Below, one piece after another: positions 39,464 to 50,550 of a stretch of DNA of 64,000 nt. The DNA comes from Streptomyces sp. (GTDB lineage: Bacteria; Actinomycetota; Actinomycetes; Streptomycetales; Streptomycetaceae), in assembly GCF_031181705.1 (NCBI RefSeq), contig NZ_JAPSKN010000004.1, positions 1 to 64,000 on the forward strand. The letters run 5' to 3'. Both the position numbers and the translations under genes were made by a program. How positions within the stretch are numbered: position 1 is the first letter of the stretch; the number at the start of each line of letters is the position of its first letter. The notes beneath the pieces are model-generated. The model did no database searches. It was not told the DNA's origin and saw only the letters and a list, made by a program, of their open reading frames with translations.

Positions 39464-40540
39464 ATGACTCAGGGGGCCGGTCAGGGACCCGAGGTGGAGC
39501 GGACGGCGACGTTGCGCGACTTCCGGGTGCCCGCGTACGTCCACGAGACCGGTCCGTACGTCCACAGCGTCCACCCCGGCGAGGTCGCTCCGCCGCCGGA
39601 GGAGACCTATCCCGAGGGCTACACGCCGACCGAGCGTGACCTCCCCGTCATCAACCGGGGCGACACTGTGCAGGTGACCGTCGACCCCGAGACCACCGTC
39701 ACCCCGCCGGCCTCCACCGGGCAGGGCCCGCTGTACGTGGTGGGTGACGTGCACGGCTACCTCGACCAGCTGGTGGCCGCCCTCCAGGAGAAGGGCCTGC
39801 TGGACGCCGCCGGGAACTGGTGCGCGGGCACCGCCCGGCTGTGGTTCCTCGGCGACTTCACCGACCGCGGGCCGGACGGCATCGGCGTCATCGACCTCGT
39901 GATGCGGCTGTCCGCCGAGGCCGCCGCGGCCGGCGGCTACTGCAAGGCGCTCATGGGCAACCACGAGCTCCTGCTCCTCGGCGCCAAGCGGTTCGGCGAC
40001 ACACCCGTCAACTCCGGCGCCGGCACCGCCACCTTCCAGGCGGCCTGGCTGCTCAACGGCGGCCAGAAGACCGACATGGACCGCCTCCAGGACCACCATC
40101 TGCAGTGGATGGCCCGGCTGGACGCCGTCGAAGAGGTCGACGGCCACCTGCTCGTGCACTCCGACACCACCGCCTACCTCGACTACGGCCGCTCCATCGA
40201 AGAGGTCAACGACACCGTCCGCGAGACGCTCACGCGCAACGACGCGGACGAGGTCTGGGACCTGTTCCGCAAGTTCACCAAGCGGTTCTCCTTCCGCGAC
40301 GAGGGCGGCGCGGAAGCCGTGCGCTCCCTGCTCGATACGTACGGGGGCACCCGGATCGTTCACGGCCACAGCCCCATTCCGTATCTGCTGGGCGAGGTCG
40401 GCTCCGAGGAGGACGAGGACCGCACCGACCCCGTCGTCGAGGGACCGCACGTCTACGCCGACGGACTCGCCATCGCGATGGACGGTGGCGTGACCATGGC
40501 CGGAAAACTCCTGGTCCAGCAACTGCCGCTGGCCACGTGA
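39464..40540 (+). CDS. Calcineurin-like metallophosphoesterase
   Basis: 358 residues from ATG 39464, which has GGAGGGG just upstream. A ~95-residue N-terminal extension precedes the PPP-type core: GDVHGY, GDFTDRG, GNHELLLLG, HSDTTAY and HGHSPIP, giving a full two-metal site. These bacterial enzymes act as Ser/Thr or nucleotide phosphatases. A perfect 28-bp palindrome follows the gene at 40562. Confidence 0.9.
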   Translation: MTQGAGQGPEVERTATLRDFRVPAYVHETGPYVHSVHPGEVAPPPEETYPEGYTPTERDLPVINRGDTVQVTVDPETTVTPPASTGQGPLYVVGDVHGYLDQLVAALQEKGLLDAAGNWCAGTARLWFLGDFTDRGPDGIGVIDLVMRLSAEAAAAGGYCKALMGNHELLLLGAKRFGDTPVNSGAGTATFQAAWLLNGGQKTDMDRLQDHHLQWMARLDAVEEVDGHLLVHSDTTAYLDYGRSIEEVNDTVRETLTRNDADEVWDLFRKFTKRFSFRDEGGAEAVRSLLDTYGGTRIVHGHSPIPYLLGEVGSEEDEDRTDPVVEGPHVYADGLAIAMDGGVTMAGKLLVQQLPLAT

Positions 40541-40561
40541 ACGTTCACTGGGCAGGCGTGT

Positions 40562-40589
40562 CCCGTCACCGGTCCGGACCGGTGACGGG
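40562..40589. terminator. Perfect 28-bp palindrome after the phosphoesterase gene
   Basis: CCCGTCACCGGTCC and its exact complement meet with no loop. As RNA it would form a strong hairpin, 21 nt past the stop. Confidence 0.6.
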
Positions 40590-40729
40590 TCAATTTCGGT
40601 AAACCCCCTGTCACCGGCCACCGTCACCGCTCTACCATCGGCTTATCCGTAGCAGGCTCCCCTCCGTTTCTGCCCGACGGCTCGTCAGCATGCCGAGCCA
40701 CAAGCCCTACGGAGCATCGGGGGATGCAG

Positions 40730-41593
40730 ATGAACAGCGTTCCGCAGCACCTGCTGAGCGAGGACCGCCAGGAATACGAGCGGATCCTCGATGAGGCGCT
40801 GCGCTCCGCACCACACCGCCCGGACCTCGCCGCCGTCGGACAGCGGCTCAACTCCGAACAGCTGCGCACCATGGCACTGAACGCCACCGCGCTCGTCACG
40901 GCCGCCGCGTCGGCCGAGTACCAGCACTACGTCAAGGTCCGCGACGAACTCCGCCAGCCGGCGTCATCGAGCTCGCCGTCCGTGCGCGAGTCCGGTGCCG
41001 GCGAGCCGGGCACGGGCGGCTCCGGGATCGCCGCGACCATGGGGGAGGTCGCGGCCGAGACCGCGGGCGCGGGCGCCGTCGCCGTCGTCGCCGTCCTCGC
41101 GCCGGTCCTGGCCGGAACCGCCGCGGCGATCTTCCTGCTCGTCGGCTACATCCTGCAGATGCTCGACCCGGAGCAGGGGTTCGCCCGGACCATGCTCACC
41201 ACGGGCTGGGTCTTCGGCGCCGTGGCCGCGGTGGCGATCCTCGTCGCCGCCGTGGGACTGCTGCTCACGGCCCTGCGCAACAAGCCGACGGCGGAGGGCG
41301 GTCCTCACGACGCACGGCAGCGAGAGGTGGAGCAGGCCAGAGAGGCCTGGCGGGAGGCGCTGCTGGAGCGCGGCATCCTGCCCTTCCTGCGGGAGGCGCT
41401 CGCGGATCCGGGCGCGGCCGCCGCGCTGCACCCCACGTCCGCCCCCGCGCCGGTCAGCCGCATGCCGCACCTCGGCTACGACCGCCCGGGTTTCACCAGC
41501 CCGGACGACGGCAGCCGCGGCTCGCGGCCGAGCTTCAGCAGTCCGGACTACACCAGCCCGGACTTCGGAGGACCGGAGCACCAGCCGGAGTAG
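40730..41593 (+). CDS. Membrane protein with Ser-Pro-Asp repeat tail
   Basis: 287 residues. ATG 40730 is chosen over 40724 because CGGGGG sits 6 nt upstream of it. A helical N-terminal part (1-~75), Ser/Gly linker, two TM helices (~110-140 and ~155-183), a charged helix and a tail with GFTSPDD, SFSSPDY, TSPDF repeats. I do not recognise the family; it looks Streptomyces-specific. Confidence 0.75.
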   Translation: MNSVPQHLLSEDRQEYERILDEALRSAPHRPDLAAVGQRLNSEQLRTMALNATALVTAAASAEYQHYVKVRDELRQPASSSSPSVRESGAGEPGTGGSGIAATMGEVAAETAGAGAVAVVAVLAPVLAGTAAAIFLLVGYILQMLDPEQGFARTMLTTGWVFGAVAAVAILVAAVGLLLTALRNKPTAEGGPHDARQREVEQAREAWREALLERGILPFLREALADPGAAAALHPTSAPAPVSRMPHLGYDRPGFTSPDDGSRGSRPSFSSPDYTSPDFGGPEHQPE

Positions 41594-41981
41594 CCGTCGG
41601 CACGCGTGCCGGCACCCGTCGGCTTGCGCTTTCCCTGCGGGGGCGAGCTTTGGGCAGCGCAAACCGGACATTCCGGCAGCGCGTCCTGAGCGGCGTCGGA
41701 GGGCCTGCCCCGCGGCCCGCTCGACCGTGCGGCGGCTGAAGGCGTGCACCAGCGCGAGGTGGTAGAGCGCCGGTGCCGTCCGGGGCCACCGGTGGAAACG
41801 GTCGTCGCCCAGCAGGTACCGGACGACCGCCACGGCTGCTGGAACAGCACGGCGAACCCCCTGCCGGGGCCGGCCCACGACGCCGTTGGCACATCGATCC
41901 CATCCAAGTCTGTGACCTCGGGGATCTCGGGCCGGGCCGGCTTCGCCGTGCTGTTTCCGTGACGCGGTCCTTGAGTCCGGG
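41594..41981. other. 388-bp gap, possible decayed gene
   Basis: Between two convergent genes. On the minus strand one frame reads MDGIDVPTASWAGPGRG then VLFQQP, and the next frame continues VVRYLLGDDRFHRW, ALYHLALVHAFSRRTVERA with protein-like composition. Together they suggest a short gene broken by a frameshift, but the parent family is not recognised and chance is not excluded. Confidence 0.3.
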
Positions 41982-43942
<1,961 letters not shown>

Positions 43943-44020
43943 ACAAAAGGTGCCTCCACGCTAGCGGCAATCCTGGCGCGGTGAACAGAGGGCCCCCGTC
44001 GTTCTTGCGATGATCGGTCG

Positions 44021-45991
44021 GTGACCACGACACAGCGTCCCCCGTACCCTCCGCCCGAACCGCCCCGCGGATCCGGCGCCGGACACGGCAACGGCCCTGG
44101 TGACGGCCGAGAGACCGCCGCCGGGGCCGGGCACGGGCCTGCCCGGGGGGCTGCCCCGGGGCCTGCCCGGGCGCAGGAGCGCGGATACCGGTCGGACTCG
44201 GCTTCCGGTGATGCCAGATTCGACGCCCCGGCCTCCGGTGCGGCTTCCGGGAGAGAGCCCGGTGACGGTTCCCCGGGCGAGTACGGGACCGGCTCCGGCG
44301 GCGCGTACCGGCCTCGGTCGGATGGCGCGTACTCGCCGCGTGACGACGGCGGGCGCTCACCGCGTGGCAGCGGCGGATACGCGCCGCGCGACGGTGCCCC
44401 GTTCGGGCAGGGCGACAGCGGTCGCTACGGTCCGGGAGGCGGTGGCGGGTACGAGCCGGACGACGCGGGCGGCTACGGCCGCGGCGACGGTGGCGGATTC
44501 GGGTCGGGCGACCGGGGCGGATTCGGGTCGGACGCCGGTGGCCGCCAAGGCGACGGGTCCGGTGGCGAGTACGGCCCGGGCTCCCCGGGGGCGCGTCCCG
44601 GCCCCGGGGGCGGTGGGCAGGGCCCCGGCCCGGGAGGCGGCGGTCACGGCGCCGGCGGAGGTGACGGGCACGGCCACGGTCACGGGTCGGCGCCGGGCGG
44701 TGGGCACGGGCATTCCCACAACCACGGTCCGGCCACGCCCGTCTCGACGCATCTGCGCAAGGTCATCGCGGCGATCCTGATTCCGTTCGCCGCGGCGGTG
44801 CTGGTGGGTCTCGCCGTGCTGTGGCCCGGCGGCGCCCCGCCGCACGAGCGCACCGGCGTCGGTTTCGACCGACAGACCCAGCAGGCCACGGTCACCGAGG
44901 TCGTGGACATCAGCTGCAAGGAGGCCGGTGCCTCGGGCGTCCCGCCGACCGGCGACACCTCCACCGCCGAGGGGTCCTCCGCGGTGCAGCAGGAGAACGG
45001 CACCTGCAAACGGGCCACGATCCGGGTCGACAGCGGCAAGGACAAGGGCCGCACCTTCACCGAGATCGTCCAGCCCGACCAGTCCCGCCAACTGCACGAG
45101 GGCCAGGAGGTCGTGGTCGCCTACGAGCCCTCGGCGCCGCGGGACCTGCAGTACTCCGTCACGGACGTCAACCGGCGGGTGCCCCTGGCGATGCTCGCCG
45201 GCATCTTCGCACTCGCCGTGGTGGCCGTCGGCCGGCTGCGGGGTGTGATGGCGCTGGTGGCGCTGGCCATCAGCTTCCTGATCCTGAACCTGTTCATCCT
45301 GCCCGCGATCCTCCAGGGCTCGAACCCGCTGGTCGTGGCGGTGGTCGGCGCGAGCGCCATCATGCTGATCGCCCTGTACCTGTGTCACGGCCTGTCCGCC
45401 CGGACGTCCGTGGCGGTGCTCGGCACCCTCGTCTCCCTGCTGCTGATCGGCGTCCTGGGATCGGTGTTCATCGGCTGGGCCGCGCTCACCGGCAACACCG
45501 ACGACAACACCGGTCTGATCCACGGGCTCTACCCGACGATCGACATGAGCGGTCTGCTCCTCGCCGGCGTCATCATCGGCTCGCTCGGCGTCCTCGACGA
45601 CGTGACGGTCACCCAGACCTCCGCGGTCTGGGAGCTGCACGAGGCCAACCCGTCGATGGGGTGGCGCGGGCTCTACCGCGCGGGCATCCGCATCGGCCGC
45701 GACCACATCGCCTCGGTCGTCAACACGCTCGTCCTCGCCTACGCGGGTGCCGCGCTGCCGCTGCTCCTGCTGTTCTCCATCGCGCAGAGCAGTGTGGGCA
45801 CCGTCGCCAACAGCGAACTGGTCGCGGAGGAGATCGTGCGCACGCTGATCGGTTCGATCGGCCTGGTCGCGTCGGTGCCGGTCACCACGGCCCTGGCCGC
45901 GCTGGTGGTCTCGGCCGACCGCCCGGGAACGGAGACCGCCGCGGAACCCGCCGCGGTGCGCGGGGGGAAGGGGCGGCGCCGCAAGCGCTGA
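44021..45991 (+). CDS. YibE/F-like membrane protein with Gly-rich N-terminal repeats
   Basis: 656 residues, GTG start. Residues 1-~230 are low complexity: Pro-rich, then GG(Y/F)G-x-GD-x-GG repeats and a His/Gly patch (GHGHGHGSAPGGGHGHSHNHG). A first TM (~248-270) is followed by an OB/beta-like external domain (~285-385) and seven TM segments typical of YibE/F (TNTDDNTGLIHGLYP, DDVTVTQTSAVWEL). Function of the family is unknown; the His patch could bind metal. Confidence 0.85.
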   Translation: MTTTQRPPYPPPEPPRGSGAGHGNGPGDGRETAAGAGHGPARGAAPGPARAQERGYRSDSASGDARFDAPASGAASGREPGDGSPGEYGTGSGGAYRPRSDGAYSPRDDGGRSPRGSGGYAPRDGAPFGQGDSGRYGPGGGGGYEPDDAGGYGRGDGGGFGSGDRGGFGSDAGGRQGDGSGGEYGPGSPGARPGPGGGGQGPGPGGGGHGAGGGDGHGHGHGSAPGGGHGHSHNHGPATPVSTHLRKVIAAILIPFAAAVLVGLAVLWPGGAPPHERTGVGFDRQTQQATVTEVVDISCKEAGASGVPPTGDTSTAEGSSAVQQENGTCKRATIRVDSGKDKGRTFTEIVQPDQSRQLHEGQEVVVAYEPSAPRDLQYSVTDVNRRVPLAMLAGIFALAVVAVGRLRGVMALVALAISFLILNLFILPAILQGSNPLVVAVVGASAIMLIALYLCHGLSARTSVAVLGTLVSLLLIGVLGSVFIGWAALTGNTDDNTGLIHGLYPTIDMSGLLLAGVIIGSLGVLDDVTVTQTSAVWELHEANPSMGWRGLYRAGIRIGRDHIASVVNTLVLAYAGAALPLLLLFSIAQSSVGTVANSELVAEEIVRTLIGSIGLVASVPVTTALAALVVSADRPGTETAAEPAAVRGGKGRRRKR

Positions 45992-46036
45992 TCCCCACGG
46001 GCGTGGACCGGATACGGATAAGCGTTCCTGCACGGC

Positions 46037-46077
46037 CCGGCGGCATCCGGTGAAGCGTTCCTCCACCGTGCCGCCGG
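46037..46077. terminator. Hairpin between convergent YibE/F and ssgA genes
   Basis: CCGGCGGCA (46037-46045) pairs with TGCCGCCGG (46069-46077); as the stem is symmetrical it may stop transcription from both sides. Confidence 0.5.
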
Positions 46078-46085
46078 CCGAGGTC

Positions 46086-46490
46086 TCACCCGGCGCCCTG
46101 CTCCGCGAGGATGCGGTCGAGGGCCTCGTCGAGATGGGCGTCGAAGTCGGCGAGCGAACCCTCCTGGCCCAACGGGACCAGCTTGTCCGTGCGGTCGAGG
46201 AAAGCGACCAGCGGCGCCGTGGACGACCGGAACAGCGCTTGGTCGCTGCCCACCTGAAGCCGGATGAGCACCTCGCCCAGGGCGTCCGGTTCGACCGGCG
46301 TGACCCGCACATCGCCCTCGCCGCACGGCCGGCCGACGCCGTCGATCAGCAACTCCCGTCCGAAAGCCCAGGTCACCGGGGCATCACCGGGCAAGTGAAA
46401 GGTCAGCCGCACGGCATAGGGATCACTGGTCTCATAGCGCAGCTCCACCGGAATGCGGAAGGAGAGCTCCTCCGACACGAGAAAGCTCAT
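46086..46490 (-). CDS. ssgA: Sporulation-specific cell division activator SsgA
   Basis: 134 residues from the second of two adjacent ATGs (46490), with AGAGG upstream. The whole length matches SsgA as I know it: MSFLVSEELSFRIPVELRYE, PVTWAFGRELL, GDV, LIRLQVGSDQALFRSS and FLDRTDKLVPLGQE. SsgA-like proteins exist only in morphologically complex actinomycetes; SsgA marks sites of septation and cell-wall remodelling with SsgB and FtsZ. It lies next to its activator gene ssgR, as in S. coelicolor. Confidence 0.96.
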   Translation of the reverse strand: MSFLVSEELSFRIPVELRYETSDPYAVRLTFHLPGDAPVTWAFGRELLIDGVGRPCGEGDVRVTPVEPDALGEVLIRLQVGSDQALFRSSTAPLVAFLDRTDKLVPLGQEGSLADFDAHLDEALDRILAEQGAG

Positions 46491-46619
46491 CATGACCTCT
46501 GCTTGTACGGACTCGCGCATCGATAACCCCGTCATTCGCCGTCGACTGGCCGGGTACGAACCTCTGACATCTGGTGGAATCTTGCTGAACGTACACAGCA
46601 GATCACAAGGAGTGAGTTT

Positions 46620-47450
46620 TCACATACTGATAGAAAGTGCGAGCGACCCGAGAAGTCGCCCGATCTCGTTCTGCAACTGCCGGGCCACGGGCAGCAGTCG
46701 ATCCGACTGGTGGGCGGGCAGGGAGATGGCCACCGTCGCCGCCGTGGTGCCCAAGGTCAGCGGAATCGCGGCGCACACCGCGCCCAGCGCGTACTCCTGA
46801 CGCTCGATCACCGGTTCCATCCGGCGGATGCGCTCCAGGCGTCTCAGCAGGCTGTGGTTGTCCCGCACCGTGTAGGGCGTCAGGGGCTGCACGGGATAGC
46901 GGTCGAGGTGATCGCGGCGGGCTTCCTCGTCCAGTTGGGACAGCAGGCACTGGCCGATGGCGTGCGCGTGCCCCGTCTCCCGGAAACCGGCCCACTCCTC
47001 GACCGCCGGGTTGCCGGGGGTGTCGGAGACGCACATGACCTCGATCTCGCCCTCGCGGTAGACCGCGTAGTACACGGGCACGCCCAGCGCGTCCCGCCAG
47101 CGCGCGAGGGCGTCGACCATCGTGCTGCGACGTTTCTGCCGTGCTCCGCTGCTGCTCAGCAGCTCGGCCGCCTCGCCGAGGAAGAACAGGCCCTTGTCCC
47201 GGCGCAGATAGCCCTCGTGCACGAGGGTGCGCAGCAGGTGGTACGTCGTGGGCAGCGCCAGCCCGGTCTCGCGGGCCAGTTGCTTGGCCGGGGCGCCGTA
47301 TTCGTGCCGGGCGACGGTCTCCAGCAGGCGCATCGCGCGCTGCACGGATCCGATGAGGGTCGCCGGGGGCGAGGGCGGGGAGGGGGCCGCCGAACGGGGT
47401 TGCGCGGGAACGGTGTGGAGGTGGACAGGGGCGGTGTCAGCCGGGATCAA
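46620..47450 (-). CDS. ssgR: IclR-family activator of ssgA
   Basis: 276 residues from ATG 47450; a shorter start is possible because the first ~30 residues are Pro/Ala-rich. Winged HTH (~33-95: GSVQRAMRLLETVARHE, ARETGLALPTTYHLLRTL) and an IclR effector domain (~100-276). In S. coelicolor SsgR directly activates ssgA in place of the usual whi regulators; it is encoded just upstream here too, 129 bp away, and the gap holds the ssgA promoter. Confidence 0.93.
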   Translation of the reverse strand: MIPADTAPVHLHTVPAQPRSAAPSPPSPPATLIGSVQRAMRLLETVARHEYGAPAKQLARETGLALPTTYHLLRTLVHEGYLRRDKGLFFLGEAAELLSSSGARQKRRSTMVDALARWRDALGVPVYYAVYREGEIEVMCVSDTPGNPAVEEWAGFRETGHAHAIGQCLLSQLDEEARRDHLDRYPVQPLTPYTVRDNHSLLRRLERIRRMEPVIERQEYALGAVCAAIPLTLGTTAATVAISLPAHQSDRLLPVARQLQNEIGRLLGSLALSISM

Positions 47451-47656
47451 GGGTCACTCCCGAGGCGCGAGGGGGCAGCCCGTGCGGAGGAACACGGGTG
47501 GGGGTGTACGCCGCTCGCGGGGATGTCCCCGCGTCGAGTTCCGGACTCTATTCGCCTGCCACCGCACGCAGACGGCCCGGGCGGGAAACTTCCCCCGGCC
47601 GAGGGAACCGGTGATTCCAGGCGTTTCCCGCTACCCCCACCGGTTTCCCACCGGTC

Positions 47657-47869
47657 TCACCAGTCGCTGCGCGACGAGGACCCCGCGGTGAACTTCCGTA
47701 CGACGTAGATCAGTCCGCCGACCAGTGCCACGAAGACCAGCAGCTTGAAGAGCAGTCCGATGACGAAGCCCACCACGCTGGCGATCAGCCCTCCGAACAC
47801 GACGAGGGCGATGACAGGCACCGCGATCCACTTCACCCACCACGGCAGTCCCGTGAAGATCTCTCGCAT
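47657..47869 (-). CDS. Small membrane protein (DUF5326)
   Basis: 70 residues with two TM helices (~12-33 and ~36-56) and a short polar tail (KFTAGSSSRSDW). Conserved in Streptomyces as far as I recall, adjacent to ssgR. No function known. Confidence 0.8.
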   Translation of the reverse strand: MREIFTGLPWWVKWIAVPVIALVVFGGLIASVVGFVIGLLFKLLVFVALVGGLIYVVRKFTAGSSSRSDW

Positions 47870-48024
47870 CGCCCTCGTCCTTACCTCTCCGCCCGTTCGA
47901 GTGCCGGGTCCTGTCGGTCCTTGATGTCCTGCACTCGATGCTAGGTCCGGGACGGGGTGCCACGGGGGCCTCGCACCCCTTGTCCTCCCCTGACCGATCC
48001 CCTAGGGAACCCGGGGGCGGCCCC

Positions 48025-48342
48025 TCAGCTCTCCGGCGGAGAGAACACCACCATGACCCGCAGGTCCTCGGTGATGTGGTGGAACTTGTGTGCGACACCG
48101 GCCGGCACATAGATCACGCTGCCGCGTGCCACCTGGGTCGTCTCCATGCCCACGGTGATCGCCGCCCGGCCGCTCACCACGAAGTACACCTCGTCCTGCT
48201 CGTGCGGCTTCTGTGGATCCTGCTCGCCCGCGTCCAGGGCGTACAGGCCGACCGACATGTTCCGCTCCCGCAGAAACTGCAGGTAGGCGCCGTCGTTGGC
48301 GGCGCGCTCCGCCTCCAGTTCATCCAGCCGGAATGCCTTCAT
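48025..48342 (-). CDS. Cupin-domain protein
   Basis: 105 residues from ATG 48342 (AAGG upstream). Single cupin: the first motif carries PHEQDEVYFVVSG and the second VPAGVAHKFHHI, giving a probable metal site of two or three His plus Glu. Catalytic role unknown; close relatives are small sensors or isomerases. Confidence 0.85.
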   Translation of the reverse strand: MKAFRLDELEAERAANDGAYLQFLRERNMSVGLYALDAGEQDPQKPHEQDEVYFVVSGRAAITVGMETTQVARGSVIYVPAGVAHKFHHITEDLRVMVVFSPPES

Positions 48343-48402
48343 CGCCTTGTCCGCCCCTGCCTCTTGTGCCCTTGTCCGATCAGGTCTGCCACGATCAGAC
48401 AC

Positions 48403-48780
48403 ATGATGAATTTCCTAGTCAAGACGATCGCCAACGCGGGTGCCCTGGCAGTCGCCGTATGGCTGCTCGACAAGATCACCCTGACCGGTGACAGCACGGG
48501 CAAGAAGGTCGGCACCCTGATCGTCGTCGCACTGCTCTTCGGCCTGGTGAACTTCCTGGTCAAGCCGGTCGTCAAGCTCCTCAGCCTGCCCCTGCTGATC
48601 CTGACGCTGGGCCTGTTCACCCTGGTCGTCAACGCGCTGATGCTTCTGCTCACCTCGTGGCTGGCCGGCAAGCTCGACCTGGGTTTCCACGTGGAGGGCT
48701 TCTGGACGGCCGTCCTGGGCGGCCTGATCATCTCGGTCGTCTCCTGGGCGCTGCACGTCGTCCTGCCCGACGAGGACTGA
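48403..48780 (+). CDS. Phage-holin-family (YvlD-like) membrane protein
   Basis: 125 residues, four TM helices filling most of the chain, with the family landmark FGLVNFLVKPVVKLLSLPL. Despite the family name there is no phage context. ATG 48406 is an equal alternative start. It precedes ptpA by 6 bp and is probably co-transcribed. Confidence 0.88.
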   Translation: MMNFLVKTIANAGALAVAVWLLDKITLTGDSTGKKVGTLIVVALLFGLVNFLVKPVVKLLSLPLLILTLGLFTLVVNALMLLLTSWLAGKLDLGFHVEGFWTAVLGGLIISVVSWALHVVLPDED

Positions 48781-48786
48781 GCCACC

Positions 48787-49278
48787 GTGACGTACCGCGT
48801 CTGTTTCGTCTGCACGGGCAACATCTGCCGCTCCCCGATGGCCGAGGTCGTCTTCCGCGCGCGGGTCGCCGAGGCCGGGCTCGACGGCCTGGTGGAGGTG
48901 GACAGCGCCGGCACGGGCGGCTGGCACGAGGGCGACGGCGCCGATCCGCGCACGGTGGCCGTCCTGGCGGAGAACGGCTACTCCACGAGCCACACGGCCC
49001 GGCAGTTCCAGCCGTCGTGGTTCTCCCGCCTGGACCTGGTGATCGCGCTAGATTCCGGCCACCTCGGGGCCCTGCGCCGGCTGGCCCCCACGGAGCAGGA
49101 CGCGCGCAAAGTGAAGCTGCTGCGCTCGTACGACCCCGCCGCCGGTGACGACCTCGACGTGCCGGACCCGTACTACGGGGGGCCGGAGGGCTTCGAGGAG
49201 TGTCTTGAGATGGTGGAGGCGGCGAGCACCGGTCTGCTCGCCGCGGTGCGCGAGGACATGGAGGGACGGGCGGCATGA
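48787..49278 (+). CDS. ptpA: Low-molecular-weight protein-tyrosine phosphatase
   Basis: 163 residues, GTG start. The P-loop CTGNICRS (C-x5-R) is near residue 9-16 and the general-acid motif DPYYGG near 128. PtpA of S. coelicolor dephosphorylates tyrosine and affects secondary metabolism. ATGA overlap with the next gene. Confidence 0.95.
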   Translation: MTYRVCFVCTGNICRSPMAEVVFRARVAEAGLDGLVEVDSAGTGGWHEGDGADPRTVAVLAENGYSTSHTARQFQPSWFSRLDLVIALDSGHLGALRRLAPTEQDARKVKLLRSYDPAAGDDLDVPDPYYGGPEGFEECLEMVEAASTGLLAAVREDMEGRAA

Positions 49279-50459
49279 GTGATTCCGTGACGGGTGACCA
49301 GGGCGGAACGACGGGAGGCGCGGGCCGGGCGGCCGCGGCCCCCGGTGACGGCACGCGCGCGGTGCGGGCGGGGCTGCCCGAGGCGGTCAAGCACGAGCCC
49401 ACCCTGCCCGGTCCCGTGTTCGCCGCCCACTTCCACCTGCCGGGCGACCCGACCGGCCCCTACACCTACGGCCGGGACGAAAACCCGACCTGGACGCTGC
49501 TGGAGCGCGCCATCGGCGAGCTGGAGGCGCCCGGCGCGGACGATGCCGAGACGCTCGTCTTCGCCTCGGGCATGGCCGCGATCTCGGCGGTGCTCTTCTC
49601 CCAGCTGCGCGCCGGTGACGTGTGCGTCCTGCCCGACGACGGCTACCAGGCGCTGCCGCTGGTCCGCGCCCAGCTGGAGGCCTACGGCATCGAGGTGCGC
49701 ACCGCGCCGACCGGGGGCGACGCACAGCTCGACGTGCTGGACGGCGCGAAGCTGCTGTGGATCGAGACCCCCTCGAACCCGGGGCTCGACGTGTGCGACA
49801 TCAGGCGGCTCGCCGAGGCGGCACACGCGCGTGGAGCGCTGGTCGCCGTCGACAACACGCTCGCGACCCCGCTCGGTCAGCGCCCGCTGGACCTCGGCGC
49901 CGACTTCGCGGTGGCCAGCGCCACCAAGCAGCTCACCGGCCACGGCGACATCCTCCTCGGCTATGTCGTGGGCCGTGACTCCGGGGCCATGGCCGCCGTA
50001 CGCCGCTGGCGCAAGATCGTCGGCGCGATCCCCGGGCCCATGGAGGCCTGGCTGGCCCACCGTTCGATCGCGACGCTCCAGATGCGCGTCGACCGGCAGT
50101 GCGCGACGGCTCTGACGGTCGCCGAGGCGCTGCGCGCTCGGCCCGAGGTGACCGGGCTGCGCTACCCCGGGCTCCCCGAGGACCCCTCGCACAAGATCGC
50201 CGCGCAGCAGATGCGGCGCTTCGGCTGCGTGGTGTCGTTCACGCTGCCCACGCGCGCGCGTGCCGACCGTTTCCTCGACGCCCTGCGGCTCGTGGACGAC
50301 GCGACGAGCTTCGGCGGTGTGCGGTCCACTGCCGAGCGGCGCGGACGCTGGGGCGGGGACGCCGTTCCGGAGGGCTTCATCCGCCTGTCCGTCGGGGCCG
50401 AGGATCCGGACGACCTGGTCGCGGACCTTCTGCGTGCCCTGGACGCGTCGGCCGTCTGA
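49275..50459 (+). CDS. Cys/Met metabolism PLP-dependent lyase
   Basis: 394 residues. Cystathionine gamma-lyase/synthase fold: YTYGRDENPTW, the FASGMAAISA glycine loop, VDNTLATPLGQ, PLP lysine in ASATKQLTGHGD, and a C-terminal RLSVGAEDPDDL. Gamma-lyase or gamma-synthase activity cannot be separated by eye. Translationally coupled to ptpA and closed by a strong terminator. Confidence 0.9.
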   Translation: MSDSVTGDQGGTTGGAGRAAAAPGDGTRAVRAGLPEAVKHEPTLPGPVFAAHFHLPGDPTGPYTYGRDENPTWTLLERAIGELEAPGADDAETLVFASGMAAISAVLFSQLRAGDVCVLPDDGYQALPLVRAQLEAYGIEVRTAPTGGDAQLDVLDGAKLLWIETPSNPGLDVCDIRRLAEAAHARGALVAVDNTLATPLGQRPLDLGADFAVASATKQLTGHGDILLGYVVGRDSGAMAAVRRWRKIVGAIPGPMEAWLAHRSIATLQMRVDRQCATALTVAEALRARPEVTGLRYPGLPEDPSHKIAAQQMRRFGCVVSFTLPTRARADRFLDALRLVDDATSFGGVRSTAERRGRWGGDAVPEGFIRLSVGAEDPDDLVADLLRALDASAV

Positions 50460-50468
50460 CCTCCCCGC

Positions 50469-50507
50469 GGGCGGTCCGAGCCTCCCCCCTCGTGGCTCGG
50501 ACCGCCC
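50469..50507 (+). terminator. Rho-independent-type terminator after the PLP lyase
   Basis: A perfect 14-bp stem (50469-50482 with 50494-50507) around an 11-nt C-rich loop, 10 nt past the stop. Confidence 0.8.
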
Positions 50508-50550
50508 TCCGGTTCCGCGCGCAAGAACCGTCTGACCAAGGCTAGTTGAC

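Noticed and set aside
48403-48780. Phage remnant, because of the holin-family name
   Set aside because: The four-helix protein belongs to a chromosomal membrane family and is coupled to ptpA; no other phage genes are nearby.
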